Shown in pieces: positions 31,181-43,002 of a DNA stretch of 64,000 bases (position 1 is its first letter; each line of letters opens with the position of its first letter). The notes below the pieces were generated by a model that ran no database searches, was not told where the DNA came from, and saw only the letters and a program-made list of their open reading frames with translations. A program made the position numbers and the translations under genes. Source of the DNA: Ampullaceana balthica (taxonomy: Eukaryota; Mollusca; Gastropoda; Lymnaeidae); the NCBI GenBank assembly GCA_944989445.1, contig CALYLW010000125.1, positions 1 to 64,000 on the forward strand. The letters run 5' to 3'.

Positions 31181-32337
31181 TTGTGGGCATTTAAAAAGTG
31201 AAGCCATTTACGACAACCGTCCTTTTTCATTTGAAGGGTGAAAACCAAGGGGAAACAAAAATATTCTTAATTTCGAGTGTAAATTAACGGATTTGCGTAA
31301 CATTTGTTTGATTACATAGTGGTTGTTATAACTAATGCAAACCGTCCAAGAATTTAAAATTGCTCAAAAGAAGTATCGCTTTTAAATTTATTTTGTTGAA
31401 AATTGAGCGGTAGATCTCACAGAAAAATAAGGTAACACCGCTGTGCCGAATAATATGTGCTATTAATATCGCCATGACAGTTTTTAGTGGAATTTTGACA
31501 TGAGCAGAATGATGCTCTAACAGGTAACTACATGGTATAGTAGTTCAAATATTGCGTTAAAATTGCAAGCAATAATTCATATTACTGTTTCAGTTTTTAG
31601 AAAATTATTGTAAGGTAAATTACTAAAAATTAAATTAATTTTATTTTTATTGCATAAAAGTAGCACACATGATTTGTGTTTCTCATTAAAATACGGTCAC
31701 TCATTAAAAATTTTACGCCAATCCAATCAAAGTAATGTGTAAATAATTTGAATTCGTCTATTTATTGGATAACTATTAACAGATTTATGGCATGTACATG
31801 AACATATTCTAATTTATCCGTTAATTAACATCACAATAGCATAAACAATTTCGAAAAAGACATACTTTAAAATTTCAAGCGTCTTGGAAAAATTGACTTC
31901 TGTAAAACAAGTTCAGATGCTGGAATTGTACTCAGTTCAATGCAATCTTTTTCTTTTCTATGTTAACTTAATTTATGGAAACCCGTCTTTTTAAATTAAT
32001 ACATACCCATTTCAGATGTGCTAATACAGAGGACTGTCATAGAGGGCTGGAGAAATTAACTGAAAGCCGAGTTAGAAGGAGAATTCAGAAGACGTTGTTC
32101 TATCTATAGAGCAAGAAATACAACGATAAATTTTTTATCCATGGATAAAATTATACCAGAAAATAAAAGAACACGTTGATGAGTTGCGTGTCCTTGCAAG
32201 AAAATATTCGTGTATATACCATAAAGCCTAATAAATGAAGAATTTGAACATCAAATAAATTTTTTTGACATTGATAAAGAACAGTTCAATATTGAAATAA
32301 AAAAGATCCAGGTTTTATGGCTGTACACAGTGCCAGT
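31181..32337. other. No confident gene
   Basis: AT-rich. Around 32040-32300 a broken frame (RRCSIYRARNTTINFLSMDK) looks protein-like but was not recognised, and stops interrupt it. Confidence 0.3.
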
Positions 32338-32467
32338 CTTAGCCATTAGTTTGGGTAGGGGTAAGGTATTAATTAGGATAATAAGTGAAAATTAAGATAG
32401 TTGGGGTCTATGAAAGCCCGGGGCCCACTGCAGCCCCTTAGAATGCAGTAGCCCAAAACCAGCCCTG
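32338..32467. mobile_element. hAT-type MITE, 130 bp, next to an FBXO39-like exon
   Basis: It starts CAGTGCCAGTCTTAGCC and ends AACCAGCCCTG, with 8-bp flanks GCTGTACA and GCTGTACC. It ends only about 33 bp before the exon at 32500. Confidence 0.7.
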
Positions 32468-32499
32468 GCTGTACCAACACCACATCATTTTTTTCCTAG

Positions 32500-32664
32500 G
32501 AATTTACAATGGAAACGTCCTTGTTTACCGCCTACGAAGGTTTCAAAGTTCTAAGATACTTAGCTGACACTACTGGCAAATCACTTCAAATTCTTGTTTT
32601 GGATTGCTTTTTTGATTTCGATTTGCCGTTCAACAGCTTGGAACCAGCAATCAATGAAATGAAG
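32500..32664 (+). CDS. Orphan FBXO39-like exon 4
   Basis: A 55-codon exon between TTTTTTCCTAG and AAG|GTGATT encodes EFTMETSLFTAYEGFKVLRY and LADTTGKSLQILVLDCFFDF. It matches exon 4 of the intact gene (EFIIVYSEFRLLRGVQLLKL, LAENSGATIQFLSLNKFCSD) in length, phase 0/0 and pattern. The frame and both splice sites are intact, yet no other exon of a third gene was found around it. It could be a remnant or part of a gene I could not trace. Confidence 0.55.
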
Positions 32665-33248
32665 GTGATTGTCAGCTGATTTTAAAATTTAATTACAATT
32701 GTTGCATTCAATTTACAGATAAATCGAAGATTTACTTTCTATTAAAGCTTCGGCGGGTTACTAACATGCTTTATAGATTTAACTTCCTGTTATGTAGGTA
32801 TACAAACATGTTATAACGATATACAAACACTAAACATGTAGTTTAGTTGTTATGAGTTGTTGTTTTTTGAAGGACACGGGGCACAAGATTTATTTGACTT
32901 CCACCAGCTCCGAATCATTAATTGACACTACTTGTTACTATTTATGATTGTTTAACACGTGTAGCGTCATTTGGTGTGAACTGTTCTATTGGTATATGAG
33001 TTATGTTCTCACAGACATTGAACATTAAGAATATTTGAACTAGGGGGAGCTTAGGGGAAATAACTCAATAAAATAAAATATGCTATTACCTGTTTTGTTA
33101 CTTCCCTTGAACTGTTCAGTTCAATGACGTCATAAATTTCTATCTTTGGCTTTAATCGAAATTAACAATTAATTAATCGTTAATTTTTCAAAAGTTAACG
33201 ATTAAAGTTAAATTAATAGACAACAGCCCTAATATATATATATATATA

Positions 33249-33908
33249 CTAGGGGCAAGTACCCGGCTCCCGCCCGGGTTTAACAACAACAGCAACAAAA
33301 AAAAACAACTAAAACAACAACAAAACAACAAAAACAAAAACAACAACAAAAACAACAAAAACAACAAAACAACAAAAACAAAACAACAACAAAAACAACA
33401 AAAACAACAACAAAACAACAAAAACAAAACAACAACAAAAACAACAACAAAACAAAACAACAACAACAACAACAACAAAACAATCAACAAACAACAACAA
33501 AACACAAACAACAACAACACAACAAACAACAACAACAACAACAACAAACAACAACAACAACAACAACAACAAAAGCAACAACAACAAAGCAACAACAACA
33601 AAAAATTATTTTATGGCGATAATCGCCTTCTTGTTAATCTCGACACCAAAATGTTTATTAATTTGCGTCATTATTTTACGTCTTAATTTTCAATAATTTT
33701 TATTTTATATAGCTCATATAGGGAAAAACTACATTTTGGGCCCCCGGGCCCCCAGTATCTTATATATATGGAACGAAACCTGTTTAATAACCTTTCCGGT
33801 ATAATTTTGTGTACGTGTACCAAATTTCACGTTATTTGGTTGTCTGGATCTTGAGTTATTAGGGAACAGACAGACAACCAGACAACAAATGCGGCTATAT
33901 ATATAATA
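33249..33908 (-). mobile_element. Helitron-like copy with long (CAA)n tract
   Basis: The minus-strand 3' end has hairpin ACCCGG/CCGGGT, then ACTTGCCCCTAG followed by T. The same end recurs 660 bp away at 33909. The interior is mostly a CAA microsatellite plus a unit like the 165-bp repeat at 35.7-36.6 kb. Confidence 0.5.
33281..33605. repeat. (CAA)n/(CAAAA)n microsatellite, ~325 bp
   Basis: Almost only A and C in mixed CAA and CAAAA steps. Open frames on the minus strand are poly-Leu/Cys/Phe artefacts. Confidence 0.97.
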
Positions 33909-34349
33909 CTAGGCGCAAGTACCCGGCTTCGCCCGGGTTTAAAATAAGGTTTGCTGTAATGCGTACACAGCTAACGTTACGTGCATGCTAGATAAGGTAT
34001 CATTTAACAGTTATGTGCTGCAGGGCTAAGGTTCAGGATGTCACCACCGCGTCTTTGCACAATAGACAGTGTGTGTGATCGTCAAATGAATTAGTCCCCG
34101 AATCGTCAGCAGAGCGCAGGTGAATCATGCTTCGCTGTTGAGTGAGGATAGCTCATGTACACGCCTTCCCGTGGTCATTGTCTGTCACATATCCCAGGAA
34201 GGGCTGGCAAGAGGTATAACTTTTCGGATGTGCCAGTCCTTTGGACGGGTGCAGCCCAGCGAAATATGTCGACGGCACTTGCAGTATACAGCAATGTTTT
34301 TGCAAGAGATCTGGTGTGCATGAGATCAAAAAACGCATGTTATGTAGGC

Positions 34350-35640
34350 CTTTGTTGAGTGCTGTCCTATGTGCTGTGCGGGCCGGGTGTATAGTATACT
34401 CTGTGCCTCCTGCATGATGGACTGCCAAGAACTACGTGTTGGGATACCTTGGATGGATGGAAAGATTAAGCATGCGTCCTGCTCTGCCTCACTGCTACGA
34501 ATGTATCGAGTCCTTGTGAGATAAGGGTAACCCCAGCAAGCCTGGTCGGCAGTTGTCATGTGCAACAGTAATACATGGCTGCATCACTTCCCTTGTAACA
34601 TAATTGCAAATCTACTTGATGCTTGTGATTCTATGACTACATAGGTCATTCCATCCTGTGCATATTCAGCATGTAACGGGGCCCTCCACTGAAGGAGAAG
34701 GCAGCACCATCTAATTGCCAGCGATTCTTCAGAAGTCACATTGTGTCATTCCTTACTGCCTCTAATAAGTACACCATAGTCCTCAGCCTCTAAGTTGTGT
34801 TGGTGTATCTGATGAAACGCATCCTCTCATTCTCAACCTTAGCATACATATCACACTATGTATTGCTGGAAAAGCGCGGGCATCGGAGGAGTGTATAAAT
34901 TCGTTGACTCTTTCATCATGCGATATGCGATGTAGTCAGTGTGCTTGTGGCCTTGTTTACATCTTTTATGTTCAAATCATAGCCATCTGCTCCTCTAAAC
35001 AATAACAGATACTGAATGGATCATATACCTGGAGTGTCTTGAATCCTTTGAAGTGGCATTTGTGAGCAACTTCTTGAATGCAGCACAATGTCTCTACGAT
35101 CACCTAGCTCCCTCAGCAGCATGAATGCCACTTCACTAACAGATGGTGCATTGAATCTGCCTTGTGTTCCTTTAATGGGCTTGCCGAAATGTGATTTTGT
35201 AGTCCACTTGAGGTTGTATCCATAATCTGCAGCAGCCATTTTAAATGACCTCACATAGCTGTTATGCTGATGCAGCATTCATTTGCAGTGTTGAGACAAT
35301 GGTTCTGTCAACAGACTGTCAAGCATATCCAGTCGTCTTGGCACGTGCACATCTTCTCCCAAGAAGTAATCTGGAGATATTTGCGGTCTACAGCATTGAC
35401 TGATGAAGAGGTCCCAGCATGGTGGTACACTTGGCCTGGGACCTTGAATGTGTGGTGTCCACCCGTTATGCACGACAACATTTATAGACTGAAGGAAGTC
35501 ACGCATACATATTATTGAATAGTCTAATAAGTTCACAAGTCCTTGACTGGTGCAGTGTCACCATTCACAGAATGCACAATGTCTGGGGGCTTGTGATATG
35601 TGGGGCAGTTTGACTTGACCACTGGAACAGCACATGCCTG
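34350..35640 (-). pseudogene. Helitron Rep/helicase N-terminal region, pseudogene
   Basis: Minus-strand pieces occur in family order. First is CPTYHKPPDIVHSVNGDTAP (about 35560-35620). Next are LGEDVHVPRRLDMLDSLLTE (about 35300-35365) and NSYVRSFKMAAADYG (about 35220-35270). Then come RFNAPSVSEVAFMLLRELGD and RRDIVLHSRS (about 35070-35155), and SIQYLLLFRGADGYDL (about 34970-35020). These match the Helitron-like N-terminal domain, where YNAP..EVA, RDIVL and YDPLQYPLLFP are typical. Later text (AEDYGVLIRGSK) continues towards the Rep region. Stops and shifts are frequent, and the helicase part is absent. Confidence 0.6.
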
Positions 35641-35699
35641 GAGTTTCTTTGCTCAGACTGTTTCAGCTGCTCTGGGAACTCTGTGGCGGACCTGATCTG

Positions 35700-36560
35700 C
35701 CTGGATTTTATATATATGTCGTATGTTATCATGCGGGGAGAGTACGCAACAACTTCCCAAAGTTTTCATGCTCCTATGTTACACGGAAGTTGGATATTGT
35801 AATGATTAGTCTGGTGTTTATAGATCGCATATAGGAAAATACCTACATTTTGCCCAAGGCCCCCTAGGGAGTAATAATTTTATATATATGTTTTCCGCAT
35901 GTACCATCGCGCGAGGGTACTCAAAATCTTCCAAAAGGTTCAGTCGTCTACTTACATGGGAATTTGGGAGAATTATTGATGATCAGTTTTGATATATGAA
36001 AAAAAACTACATTCAGGCCGCGGACCACCCAGGAGTGATAATTTTTGAGTAATGTTCTCGCCAGTTAACCATTTTGGGAGGGTATATAACAACGTCACAA
36101 AGGTTCATGCTTCTCTACTACACAGGAAATAGGAGATTTAATGATGAGCCTGAGTTATATAGCTCATGTAAGAAAAAACATACGTTTGGTGGGGCACCCC
36201 CCTACCCAGTTAGTGATAACTTTATATGTGTCGACTGTACCATTGCGGGAGGGTACTCAACGACTTTCCAATTTGCAGGCTTCAACTACTCGGAATGATG
36301 AGATTTGGGTGTTGAGTCAGTTTATATACCCCATAGAAGGAAAAACCGGTTTGTGGGGCAACCGGCCACCTGAGTGTAATGTTACATTATTTTCACCAAT
36401 TATCGCATAATAGGTAGTTGGCAAGGTCCCAAATGTTGCATGCTTCTACCCTCACGGGAGTTGGAGAATTAGTTTTGATCAGTTTGTAAATATACGGAAA
36501 AAATACATGGGCCCCGCCCCCCATAATGATAATTTATATAATTCCATTGTTTCTGTTGTA
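35700..36560. repeat. ~165-bp tandem repeat, about five degenerate units
   Basis: Each unit has a GGGAGGGTACTCAACAAC-like phrase, a CATGCTTCTACT-like phrase, a GAGTTGGAGAATT-like phrase and a GGAAAAACTACAT-like phrase. Starts of the last fall near 35835, 35997, 36170, 36337 and 36497. One further unit is at 33700-33770. Confidence 0.65.
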
Positions 36561-36590
36561 GGGGGTTATTTGTTGCAAAGAACATTTCGA

Positions 36591-37840
36591 AACGCAATGT
36601 GGTGAGCTTAAAATGTGCCCTGCTGGTTTCGTTTAAGTTATGCAAAAAGTATAAACACAGTTGCTTTAGCTACAGTGTTTATGGCCACCCAGGATGGACG
36701 ATATTATTGACTCCTAACCCTGCGCCGATTAAAAGGAAAAGCTTGATCGGACGACTGGATAAAAGACATATAGAATATACAAAAAAGAAACAGTGTAAAG
36801 TAAAAAAATATGTAATGTGTGCAAACAAATTTTATAAAAATATATACGTAATCTTGTTAGAGGCGCAACATTAACAGACATAAAAATAAACCATTTCATA
36901 ACATTTAGTTGCACAACAAAAAACACACACACTCACTGATTCACACATGTGCACACAAATACTTAAACGCACACCCACAGCGGTATATTAACAATATAAA
37001 TTAATATAATAACTGCTCTTTTTCCCACTGTTGTTTCCTATAGTCTTTATTTATTAGTGTTTTAATATGGAAATGATATATAATGCTTTTTTTTATATTT
37101 GTCTCTATGTTATACGATTTAAATTTACGGCTTTTATGTAATAGGTATAATTTTAAAAAAGAATTCAAGTATGTTTTGGACCATGTTTCCCGATGGGACA
37201 TCATAGTTTGTAAATTATATTTCAAACAACAGATTTAGTTTCTGCAAAATAAATAAATTATTTACGAAATAGGAAAAAAAGATGCTATGTTTGACTAAAC
37301 ATCTATTTTTAAAATGGCTTTTGTTATTCCGCAACAGCGTAATGACCATGGCATATTCAATTCGCCGCCCAACTTAATTAATTGCTTATAGGTTCACTTG
37401 TATTGAGTTTAATATGCTTATGTTTATAAGTCCGGTAGAAAGGTTTAAATTGTAAATTTATAGAGCGTATGTAATAAAAAAAACACAGCATTGGTCGTAG
37501 GCTTTTATATGCATGTAATATTCCTTGATGATTTACGTTAATAATTAAATTTAAGGGATTGAGCAAGTAAAATAAGCAAGAAAAATTAATATAGAACACG
37601 CATCAAATTTTAAGAAAAACAAACGTATAGTTCCTCTAAATTACGATTAAGCTTTTTTGACTTGGGCAATTTCTTTTATTTGTTTAAATTAAAATTTGAG
37701 TCATTAGAAACAACATAATAAAACTCTTAATTTAAAAATAAATACCATACATCGTGTGACAAATGTAATGAAATAGTGTTAACAGATCTATAATATCAAG
37801 AAAGTATTTGTATAAAAGGCCACTGTTTTGTACCGCAAGG
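36591..37840. other. No gene seen
   Basis: AT-rich, with short open frames of biased composition only. A short CA-rich stretch lies at 36925-36975. Confidence 0.45.
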
Positions 37841-38261
37841 CCAAAACAAATATGAATGTTATTATAATAAAATTACACTGCTCACTTTTAGATGCGTACA
37901 CGAAAAGGTGCGCACCGTAATTTGACAATAAAAGATTTTTGAAAGCGCACAGCTAAAAATAAAGTATTGTAAAAAATAACGCACCAAAATGAACTCGTTT
38001 TGAATGCCCGCATGAAGCTGTTCAATATCGAAATGAGAATTTATTTTGTCTTTATTTGGCTCTACATTTTCTGATTATGGGCCCCCTTACCCTAGGGGTG
38101 GTCACCTGGGGTTGAAACATAGCCTACGACCTGTCTAGGGTCGAATGAGAGCCCCATGCAAAATTTCAGCATCCTGGGTCCAACGGTGTAGATTTCCATT
38201 GGTAACAAACAAACACACAAACAAACAAACACACAAACTTTCATCTTTATATATTAGATTT
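37841..38261 (+). repeat. Unclassified repeat ending in CAAA-rich tail
   Basis: GCGCACCGTAATTTGACAAT resembles the GCGCACC/ACTGCACC phrases of the 27.7-kb element. The end carries (ACAAAC)n and CTTTATATATTAGATT. It directly precedes repeat B. Confidence 0.4.
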
Positions 38262-38740
38262 AATCAAACAAACCCGTAAAAACAAAGTTTTTGACTATAA
38301 ATCCCTTATATATGAGACATAACTAACAGTATTGATTATTTTCAAACATTTACAGACTGACACCGAGTGATGTCCCTTGTCTTTAATAAATGGGGGTGGG
38401 ATGTGAGGGGGTGTCGGCACGACGGTCGGCGTCAACACGACGGTCGGCGTCAACTCAAACTCACGTGAAACTGGAAGAAAAAAAACAATAACAAACAGTG
38501 AATTTTGAATTACATACCTCATACAAGGATAAACTAAAAATGCATTAATTTAATTACGGTACGTTCGATCGATCTGAAATTTTGATACGATGCATTGTTA
38601 GGTCAGACGGGTCCGTGTGCCAAATTTCAGTTCGATCGGATCATGGGAAGTGGTTCATTTTTGACTTCTGTTTTTCCGCCCGCCCGCCCGCCGAGCCCAA
38701 GACAGAGAAAGACGGCCGCGAAGTTAATATAAGGGATTTA
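38262..38740 (+). repeat. Interspersed repeat B, copy 2
   Basis: Same opening (CCCGTAAAAACAAAGTTTTT) and closing (TAATATAAGGGATTTAA) as 3525-3984. Head-to-tail with copy 3. Confidence 0.75.
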
Positions 38741-39241
38741 ATAAAACAAACCCGTAAAAACAAAGTTTTTGACTATAAATCCCTTATATATGAGACATAA
38801 CTAACAGTATTGATTATTTTCAAACATTTACAGACTGAATCTGTCTTAACACAAGTTTGCTTCATAACCCTAGGGGGGGAGGGGTGGGTGGGAGGGGGAG
38901 AGGGGAAAAGTCTGGTCACCGATTCGCTTGACCGAGCTCAGAGTGACACGTAAAATGTAAACAAAAGCGCACCGTCGTTTCGTTGGGTTCGCCTCAATGA
39001 ATGCTCAAACTTTCACGTGGCAAAAAAACAATAATAAATCGTGAATTTAAATTACATACCTCATATAAGGATAAACTAAAAATGCATTAATTTAATTACG
39101 GTACGTTCGATCGATCTGAAATTTTGATACGATGCATTGTTAGGTTCGACGGGTCCGTGTGCCAAATTTCAGTTTGATCGGATCATGGGAAGTGGGTCAT
39201 ATTTGACTTCTGTTTTTTCGCCCGCCGAGCCCAAGACAGAC

Positions 39242-39321
<80 letters not shown>

Positions 39322-39349
39322 GGCTGCAAAGTTAATATAAGGGATTTAA
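38741..39349 (+). repeat. Interspersed repeat B, copy 3, with (GA)n
   Basis: Directly follows copy 2. It includes a (GA)n run at 39246-39321 before its TAATATAAGGGATTT end. Confidence 0.75.
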
Positions 39350-41066
39350 AAATTAGTTTAAACTCTTTCTACTGTAAAAATGGATATATCTTGACCAAAC
39401 TTAGTTGTTTTTTTTAAAACTGATGACTCATATTAAAATTATACAGGGCAGTTAACTCCTAATGACCAATCCTTTTGGAACGGGGGAACAAAATATTGTA
39501 TTTCGTAAATAATTATTTTTTTATTACCCATTCGATTTGACTTGATTCGACAATTGTTTAAGAATGTATTTATCTTGATCCAGATTTATTTCAACTTAAC
39601 ATATTACACCAGTTGGGCAAGGATGGGGGGGGTTTCTGACTTTTTTGTTACGTAAACTGTCTGTATAAATATTATTGTATTCAACCGATCGTCTTGAAAC
39701 TGAACGAAGTTGATCAGTACATTATGGCATAAAAAATTTAAACTACCAAATATTAAGGGCTGCGGGCCAAAAATAGCATTTTTGTTAATTATATAAAAGA
39801 TATCTTTTAGACATTGACTAATGGATCTTGATCACAATGGATACGTGATGGCCCATATTACAGTTTAATAGGGAAATTAAACTCCTAATGACACTCCTTC
39901 AGGGCCGGGGGCCCTAAATCTTTTAAATTTGTGTTGTCCATTGAATGTATTTTTAAAAGTCTTGACAAAAATTGACACATATTTCCATCAGTATCTTTAT
40001 TGAAATTGTCAGTACCAATAATTTGACATTTTCACATATTGACCCTTAATGTCATTTTATTTCAAATTTAATTTTACACGAACTTGAAAATTTTGCAAAC
40101 AAATAAATCGATTTTAGTCATGATTAATATTGACAGGTGTTTTTAAATTTCATCATCATCATTTTTCCTTTGAGTTCCTTGTGGAGCATAGGGCAACAGT
40201 CAAAGCTTGCCACTCTACACGGTTCATTGCCAGTCGCTTCAATTTTTCCAAGCTCTTCCCAGACCTTCCAGCCTCGTTCAACATGCTCCGTCTCCATGTA
40301 CCCTTGGGTCTTCCTCGTTGTCGTTTGCCCTTGAGGTTCCAATATAAGGCCTGCCAAGCCTGCTGTTATCTTTCCTAAGTGTATGTCCAATCCATCTCCA
40401 CTTTCTTTCCATGATTTGTTGTTCTACTGTTCTTTGTCCACACCTCTTCCACAGCTTGGAGTTTTTAAATTTAAAATATTTTAAATATTGCACTAATTCG
40501 GCCCGGGGGGGGGCATTGATATCCATTATTATATAAGCTGTATAAATATTATTTATTCCTTTATCGACATAAAACTTTACAAAGTTTTTGAATACACTCC
40601 CGAAAGGGTTCTAGCTAAAACGCTAGTCTCTTGATCAATCTTAAAGCTTATTAAGAAAATATAGGGCAAAAGATGTCCAACAGTAATCAAGTTTCATTCG
40701 AAATTCTACGCGTAACAAACTGATCGGTAGACAACACAGTCGACAACGTTTGCCTTTTTAAATCTTATATTTTAGGACCACATCTTCAAAAAATGTTTTA
40801 GGTTGCTTTCCTGCTCTAACCGACACCGATAAACGTACTTATTGCTTAGTTATGCCGTCAATGTCATTCGCCATATTGAACAATTCCAAAGGTCCTTATA
40901 CTTATGATCATATTTTCGAGAAATTCGGTAAGCAGGTTCTCAACACTAACTGAAATCTTACTTTTCCGATGCAAAGTATGGGTATTTTGCTAGTATCCTT
41001 ATAATTAAGGCATTCAAAAACTATCCAACATGTGTAAACTTTATACATAAATACTCTACCACTTCA
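39350..41066. repeat. Composite duplicated block, copy 1 (LINE-containing)
   Basis: Parallels 61716-63423 almost line by line, starting with AATTAGTTTAAACTCTTTCT. It contains a minus-strand LINE end at 40142-40526. Two segments inside it (about 39650 and 40530) also resemble each other. Confidence 0.8.
40142..40526 (-). pseudogene. LINE ORF2 C-terminal fragment
   Basis: The minus strand reads KNSKLWKRCGQRTVEQQIM and then ERKWRWIGHTLRKD, the (R/K)WRW(I/L)GH.LR motif found after the reverse transcriptase in several LINE families. The frame then shifts, and the element ends with an ATG/GAT-type repeat (40142-40160, CATCATCAT on the plus strand). The reverse transcriptase itself is missing. Confidence 0.6.
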
Positions 41067-42063
41067 TCTATCCAAATATATAATTCTCTTCATAATGGGA
41101 CCATGCGAGGCAAGCTGCCAGTATAGGCAACCAAGCATGACGAATAGCCCTCGCTGAGGTTAACTAATCACTGTTAGCAAGCATGGTGGGATGAAAGGAA
41201 GAAAAATGGAGGGGGTGGGGTTGTGTGGCAACAAAGCCCTTGCGTTCACATGCCGTTCACTTGCATTGTTCCTTCACAGAAACGTGAGATTCGTAGTGTA
41301 CTGGTTATCATGTTCGCCTCATACAGGGACGGTCCTAGGTTCAAACCCCAGCGAAAACTTGTTTTTTTTCATAAATTTTTAAAAATGTCTGTTTGTGCCC
41401 GTTCTTTTACCCCTTTATTGCCAACACTAGCTGAACCGCAGCTTAGCATACGCCGCTAATGATTTAGTGACGGGTGAAGACTTCCTGAAAGACACAGTTG
41501 TCAAAATGGGATGGGTTTGGGCAAACGACTGTGAGTGAATGAAAAGAAGGAACTCTGGAGAGACCCGCGGCATACGTCGCAGACTTGCTCATCAAGAACA
41601 TTGCAAAGAACGGCTAGAGGGGTGAGAGTATAGACACAAAAAGCAGCACTAAGTAAATAGAAAATAGCGAGTAAACGTAAAGACAAGCACACTGAGGTTG
41701 TTGTTACCCGACTCCATTTAATGTTAATACTACCATCCCTTAAAAATAAACTGTGGTTGGCGACCCTAGCGAGGATAAGTCATATTTATGGTTGTTAATT
41801 GCGTGTTGTTGCTTTATTTTTTTAAAGTTTTTTGGAAACTGATTATCGATTATGTAACTCCGATTTTAAACCGATTATCGTTTTATAGAAGTTAGGGGTG
41901 TACCGAATTTTGCCTGCAAACGTCTCGAAACAACTAATGAGTTGGCAATTCACAACCGACCTTCACTAGCGTTGTTTTTATTTCTTCGTGCTGTAGTTTG
42001 TGTCCGTTCTTTTTCCAATTTCTTTGCACTCTCCATGAGCGTTTGCTGCGCCGCGGAGAGTCA
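41067..42063 (+). mobile_element. Non-autonomous Helitron-like element, copy 2
   Basis: It starts TCTATCCAAATATATAATTC after A, carries a tRNA-like module (41286-41358) and the GATTATCGATTATGTAACTC section, and ends in an eroded hairpin GCTGCGCCGCGGAGAGTC in place of the CTAG end of copy 1. It is about 450 bp shorter than copy 1 because it lacks the AT-rich insert. Confidence 0.65.
41286..41358 (+). repeat. tRNA-Val-like module in Helitron copy 2
   Basis: GTAGTGTACTGGTTATCATG and GGTCCTAGGTTCAAACCCC are A-box and B-box sequences in tRNA spacing. The acceptor arms are unpaired, so it is a relic. Confidence 0.6.
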
Positions 42064-42734
42064 AGTTTAATGTATTTATTTTAACAGCATGCTGGGGAAT
42101 TTAAATACGTCCCTTGAAAACACATGGTTACATGCATTAAATTACAACTAGCCACTGCAATTGAGATCTGTTTTGGACTTAAAAAAACTTTCACTATGAC
42201 CTTTGCGGTCATTCCAAGATATGGGGACGTATAAAGCAAAATAATGACAATTAGCACTTTTTATTGATATTTTTATTTTTTAAAAAACACGTGAAAATCA
42301 TAATGTTTTAACATATTAAAGTTAATGTTTTACAACTAAATTTACAACTACTCTGGCTAGGTCACAAACCCATGGACTTTGAAATCTATTTTTACATACT
42401 TACATTCAAAGGGTAGACTTTGGTATATCAGAGTCTCATGCTTAACTGTCCCTTTGTTGCTATTAACAATTAATTTAGATGTGATTATTAGTTTTTGAAA
42501 AATTAACAATTAATTAATCGTTACTTTTTTATTAAAGCAAAAAATTAAAATTTATGACGTCTTAAGTAACAAGTAGAAATCTATATCACGTTATTGTTGA
42601 AAATCTAAATAAAACCGGATTTATCCTTTAGATATCATCTTTTAACCAACTACGCAAAAATAAAACTTTGTTGACATTATTTGGTTCAATTGATGAGCGG
42701 GTATAATTGACAATATAACCAGCCGAGCTAAACA
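42064..42734. other. No gene seen
   Basis: AT-rich. Includes the phrase TTAACAATTAATTAATCG, also present at 33163, probably from another short repeat. Confidence 0.4.
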
Positions 42735-43002
42735 ATCATTCAGATAGAACTGAGGTAACTGGTATTAACAAAACGGTCCTGGCAAGGAATGACAGTATCG
42801 GATATCGGTGTTCATTAAGTTTACACAATTGTACAGTGTTAATGGATTTAGGAACTTTCATCTCCATTTTGAAACGCAGTAATTCATCAGAAGAGCTGTC
42901 GTCATTTTCTAGCTGCGAATAAAACACCGTTACTGCCATTCGCTTAATACGCTTTTCATTTTGTTTCATAAGTAGGCAAAGTATTAGAACCATGATAGGC
43001 AA
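42735..43002 (-). pseudogene. hAT transposase dimerisation-domain fragment
   Basis: NEHRYPILSFLARTVLLIPV with TSVLSE matches the hAT C-terminal dimerisation motif (YP.L..LAR..L.IP.TS..SER). The upstream part is acidic/serine-rich. It is a different subfamily from the ZBED-like copies at 20-23 kb, and truncated. Confidence 0.6.

Larger units (their letters stand above)
33909..36590 (-). mobile_element. Helitron, decayed autonomous-type copy
   Basis: The minus-strand 3' end is CTAG at 33909-33912 with T after it, preceded by hairpin ACCCGG/CCGGGT about 8 nt upstream. Upstream on the same strand lie remnants of the Helitron N-terminal/Rep region (34350-35640) and a ~165-bp tandem array. The 5' TC end was not fixed; the right limit is approximate. 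Confidence 0.55.

Noticed and set aside
33188..33601. Long minus-strand open frames rich in Leu, Cys, Phe and Val
   Set aside because: They are translations of the (CAA)n microsatellite; several frames are open at once and no domain is visible.
34120..34565. Overlapping short frames on both strands as small genes
   Set aside because: The GC-richer patch is explained by the decayed Helitron gene on the minus strand.
41286..41358. A functional tRNA gene
   Set aside because: The A- and B-boxes and T-arm are recognisable but the acceptor arms do not pair, and the sequence is an internal part of a repeated Helitron-like element.
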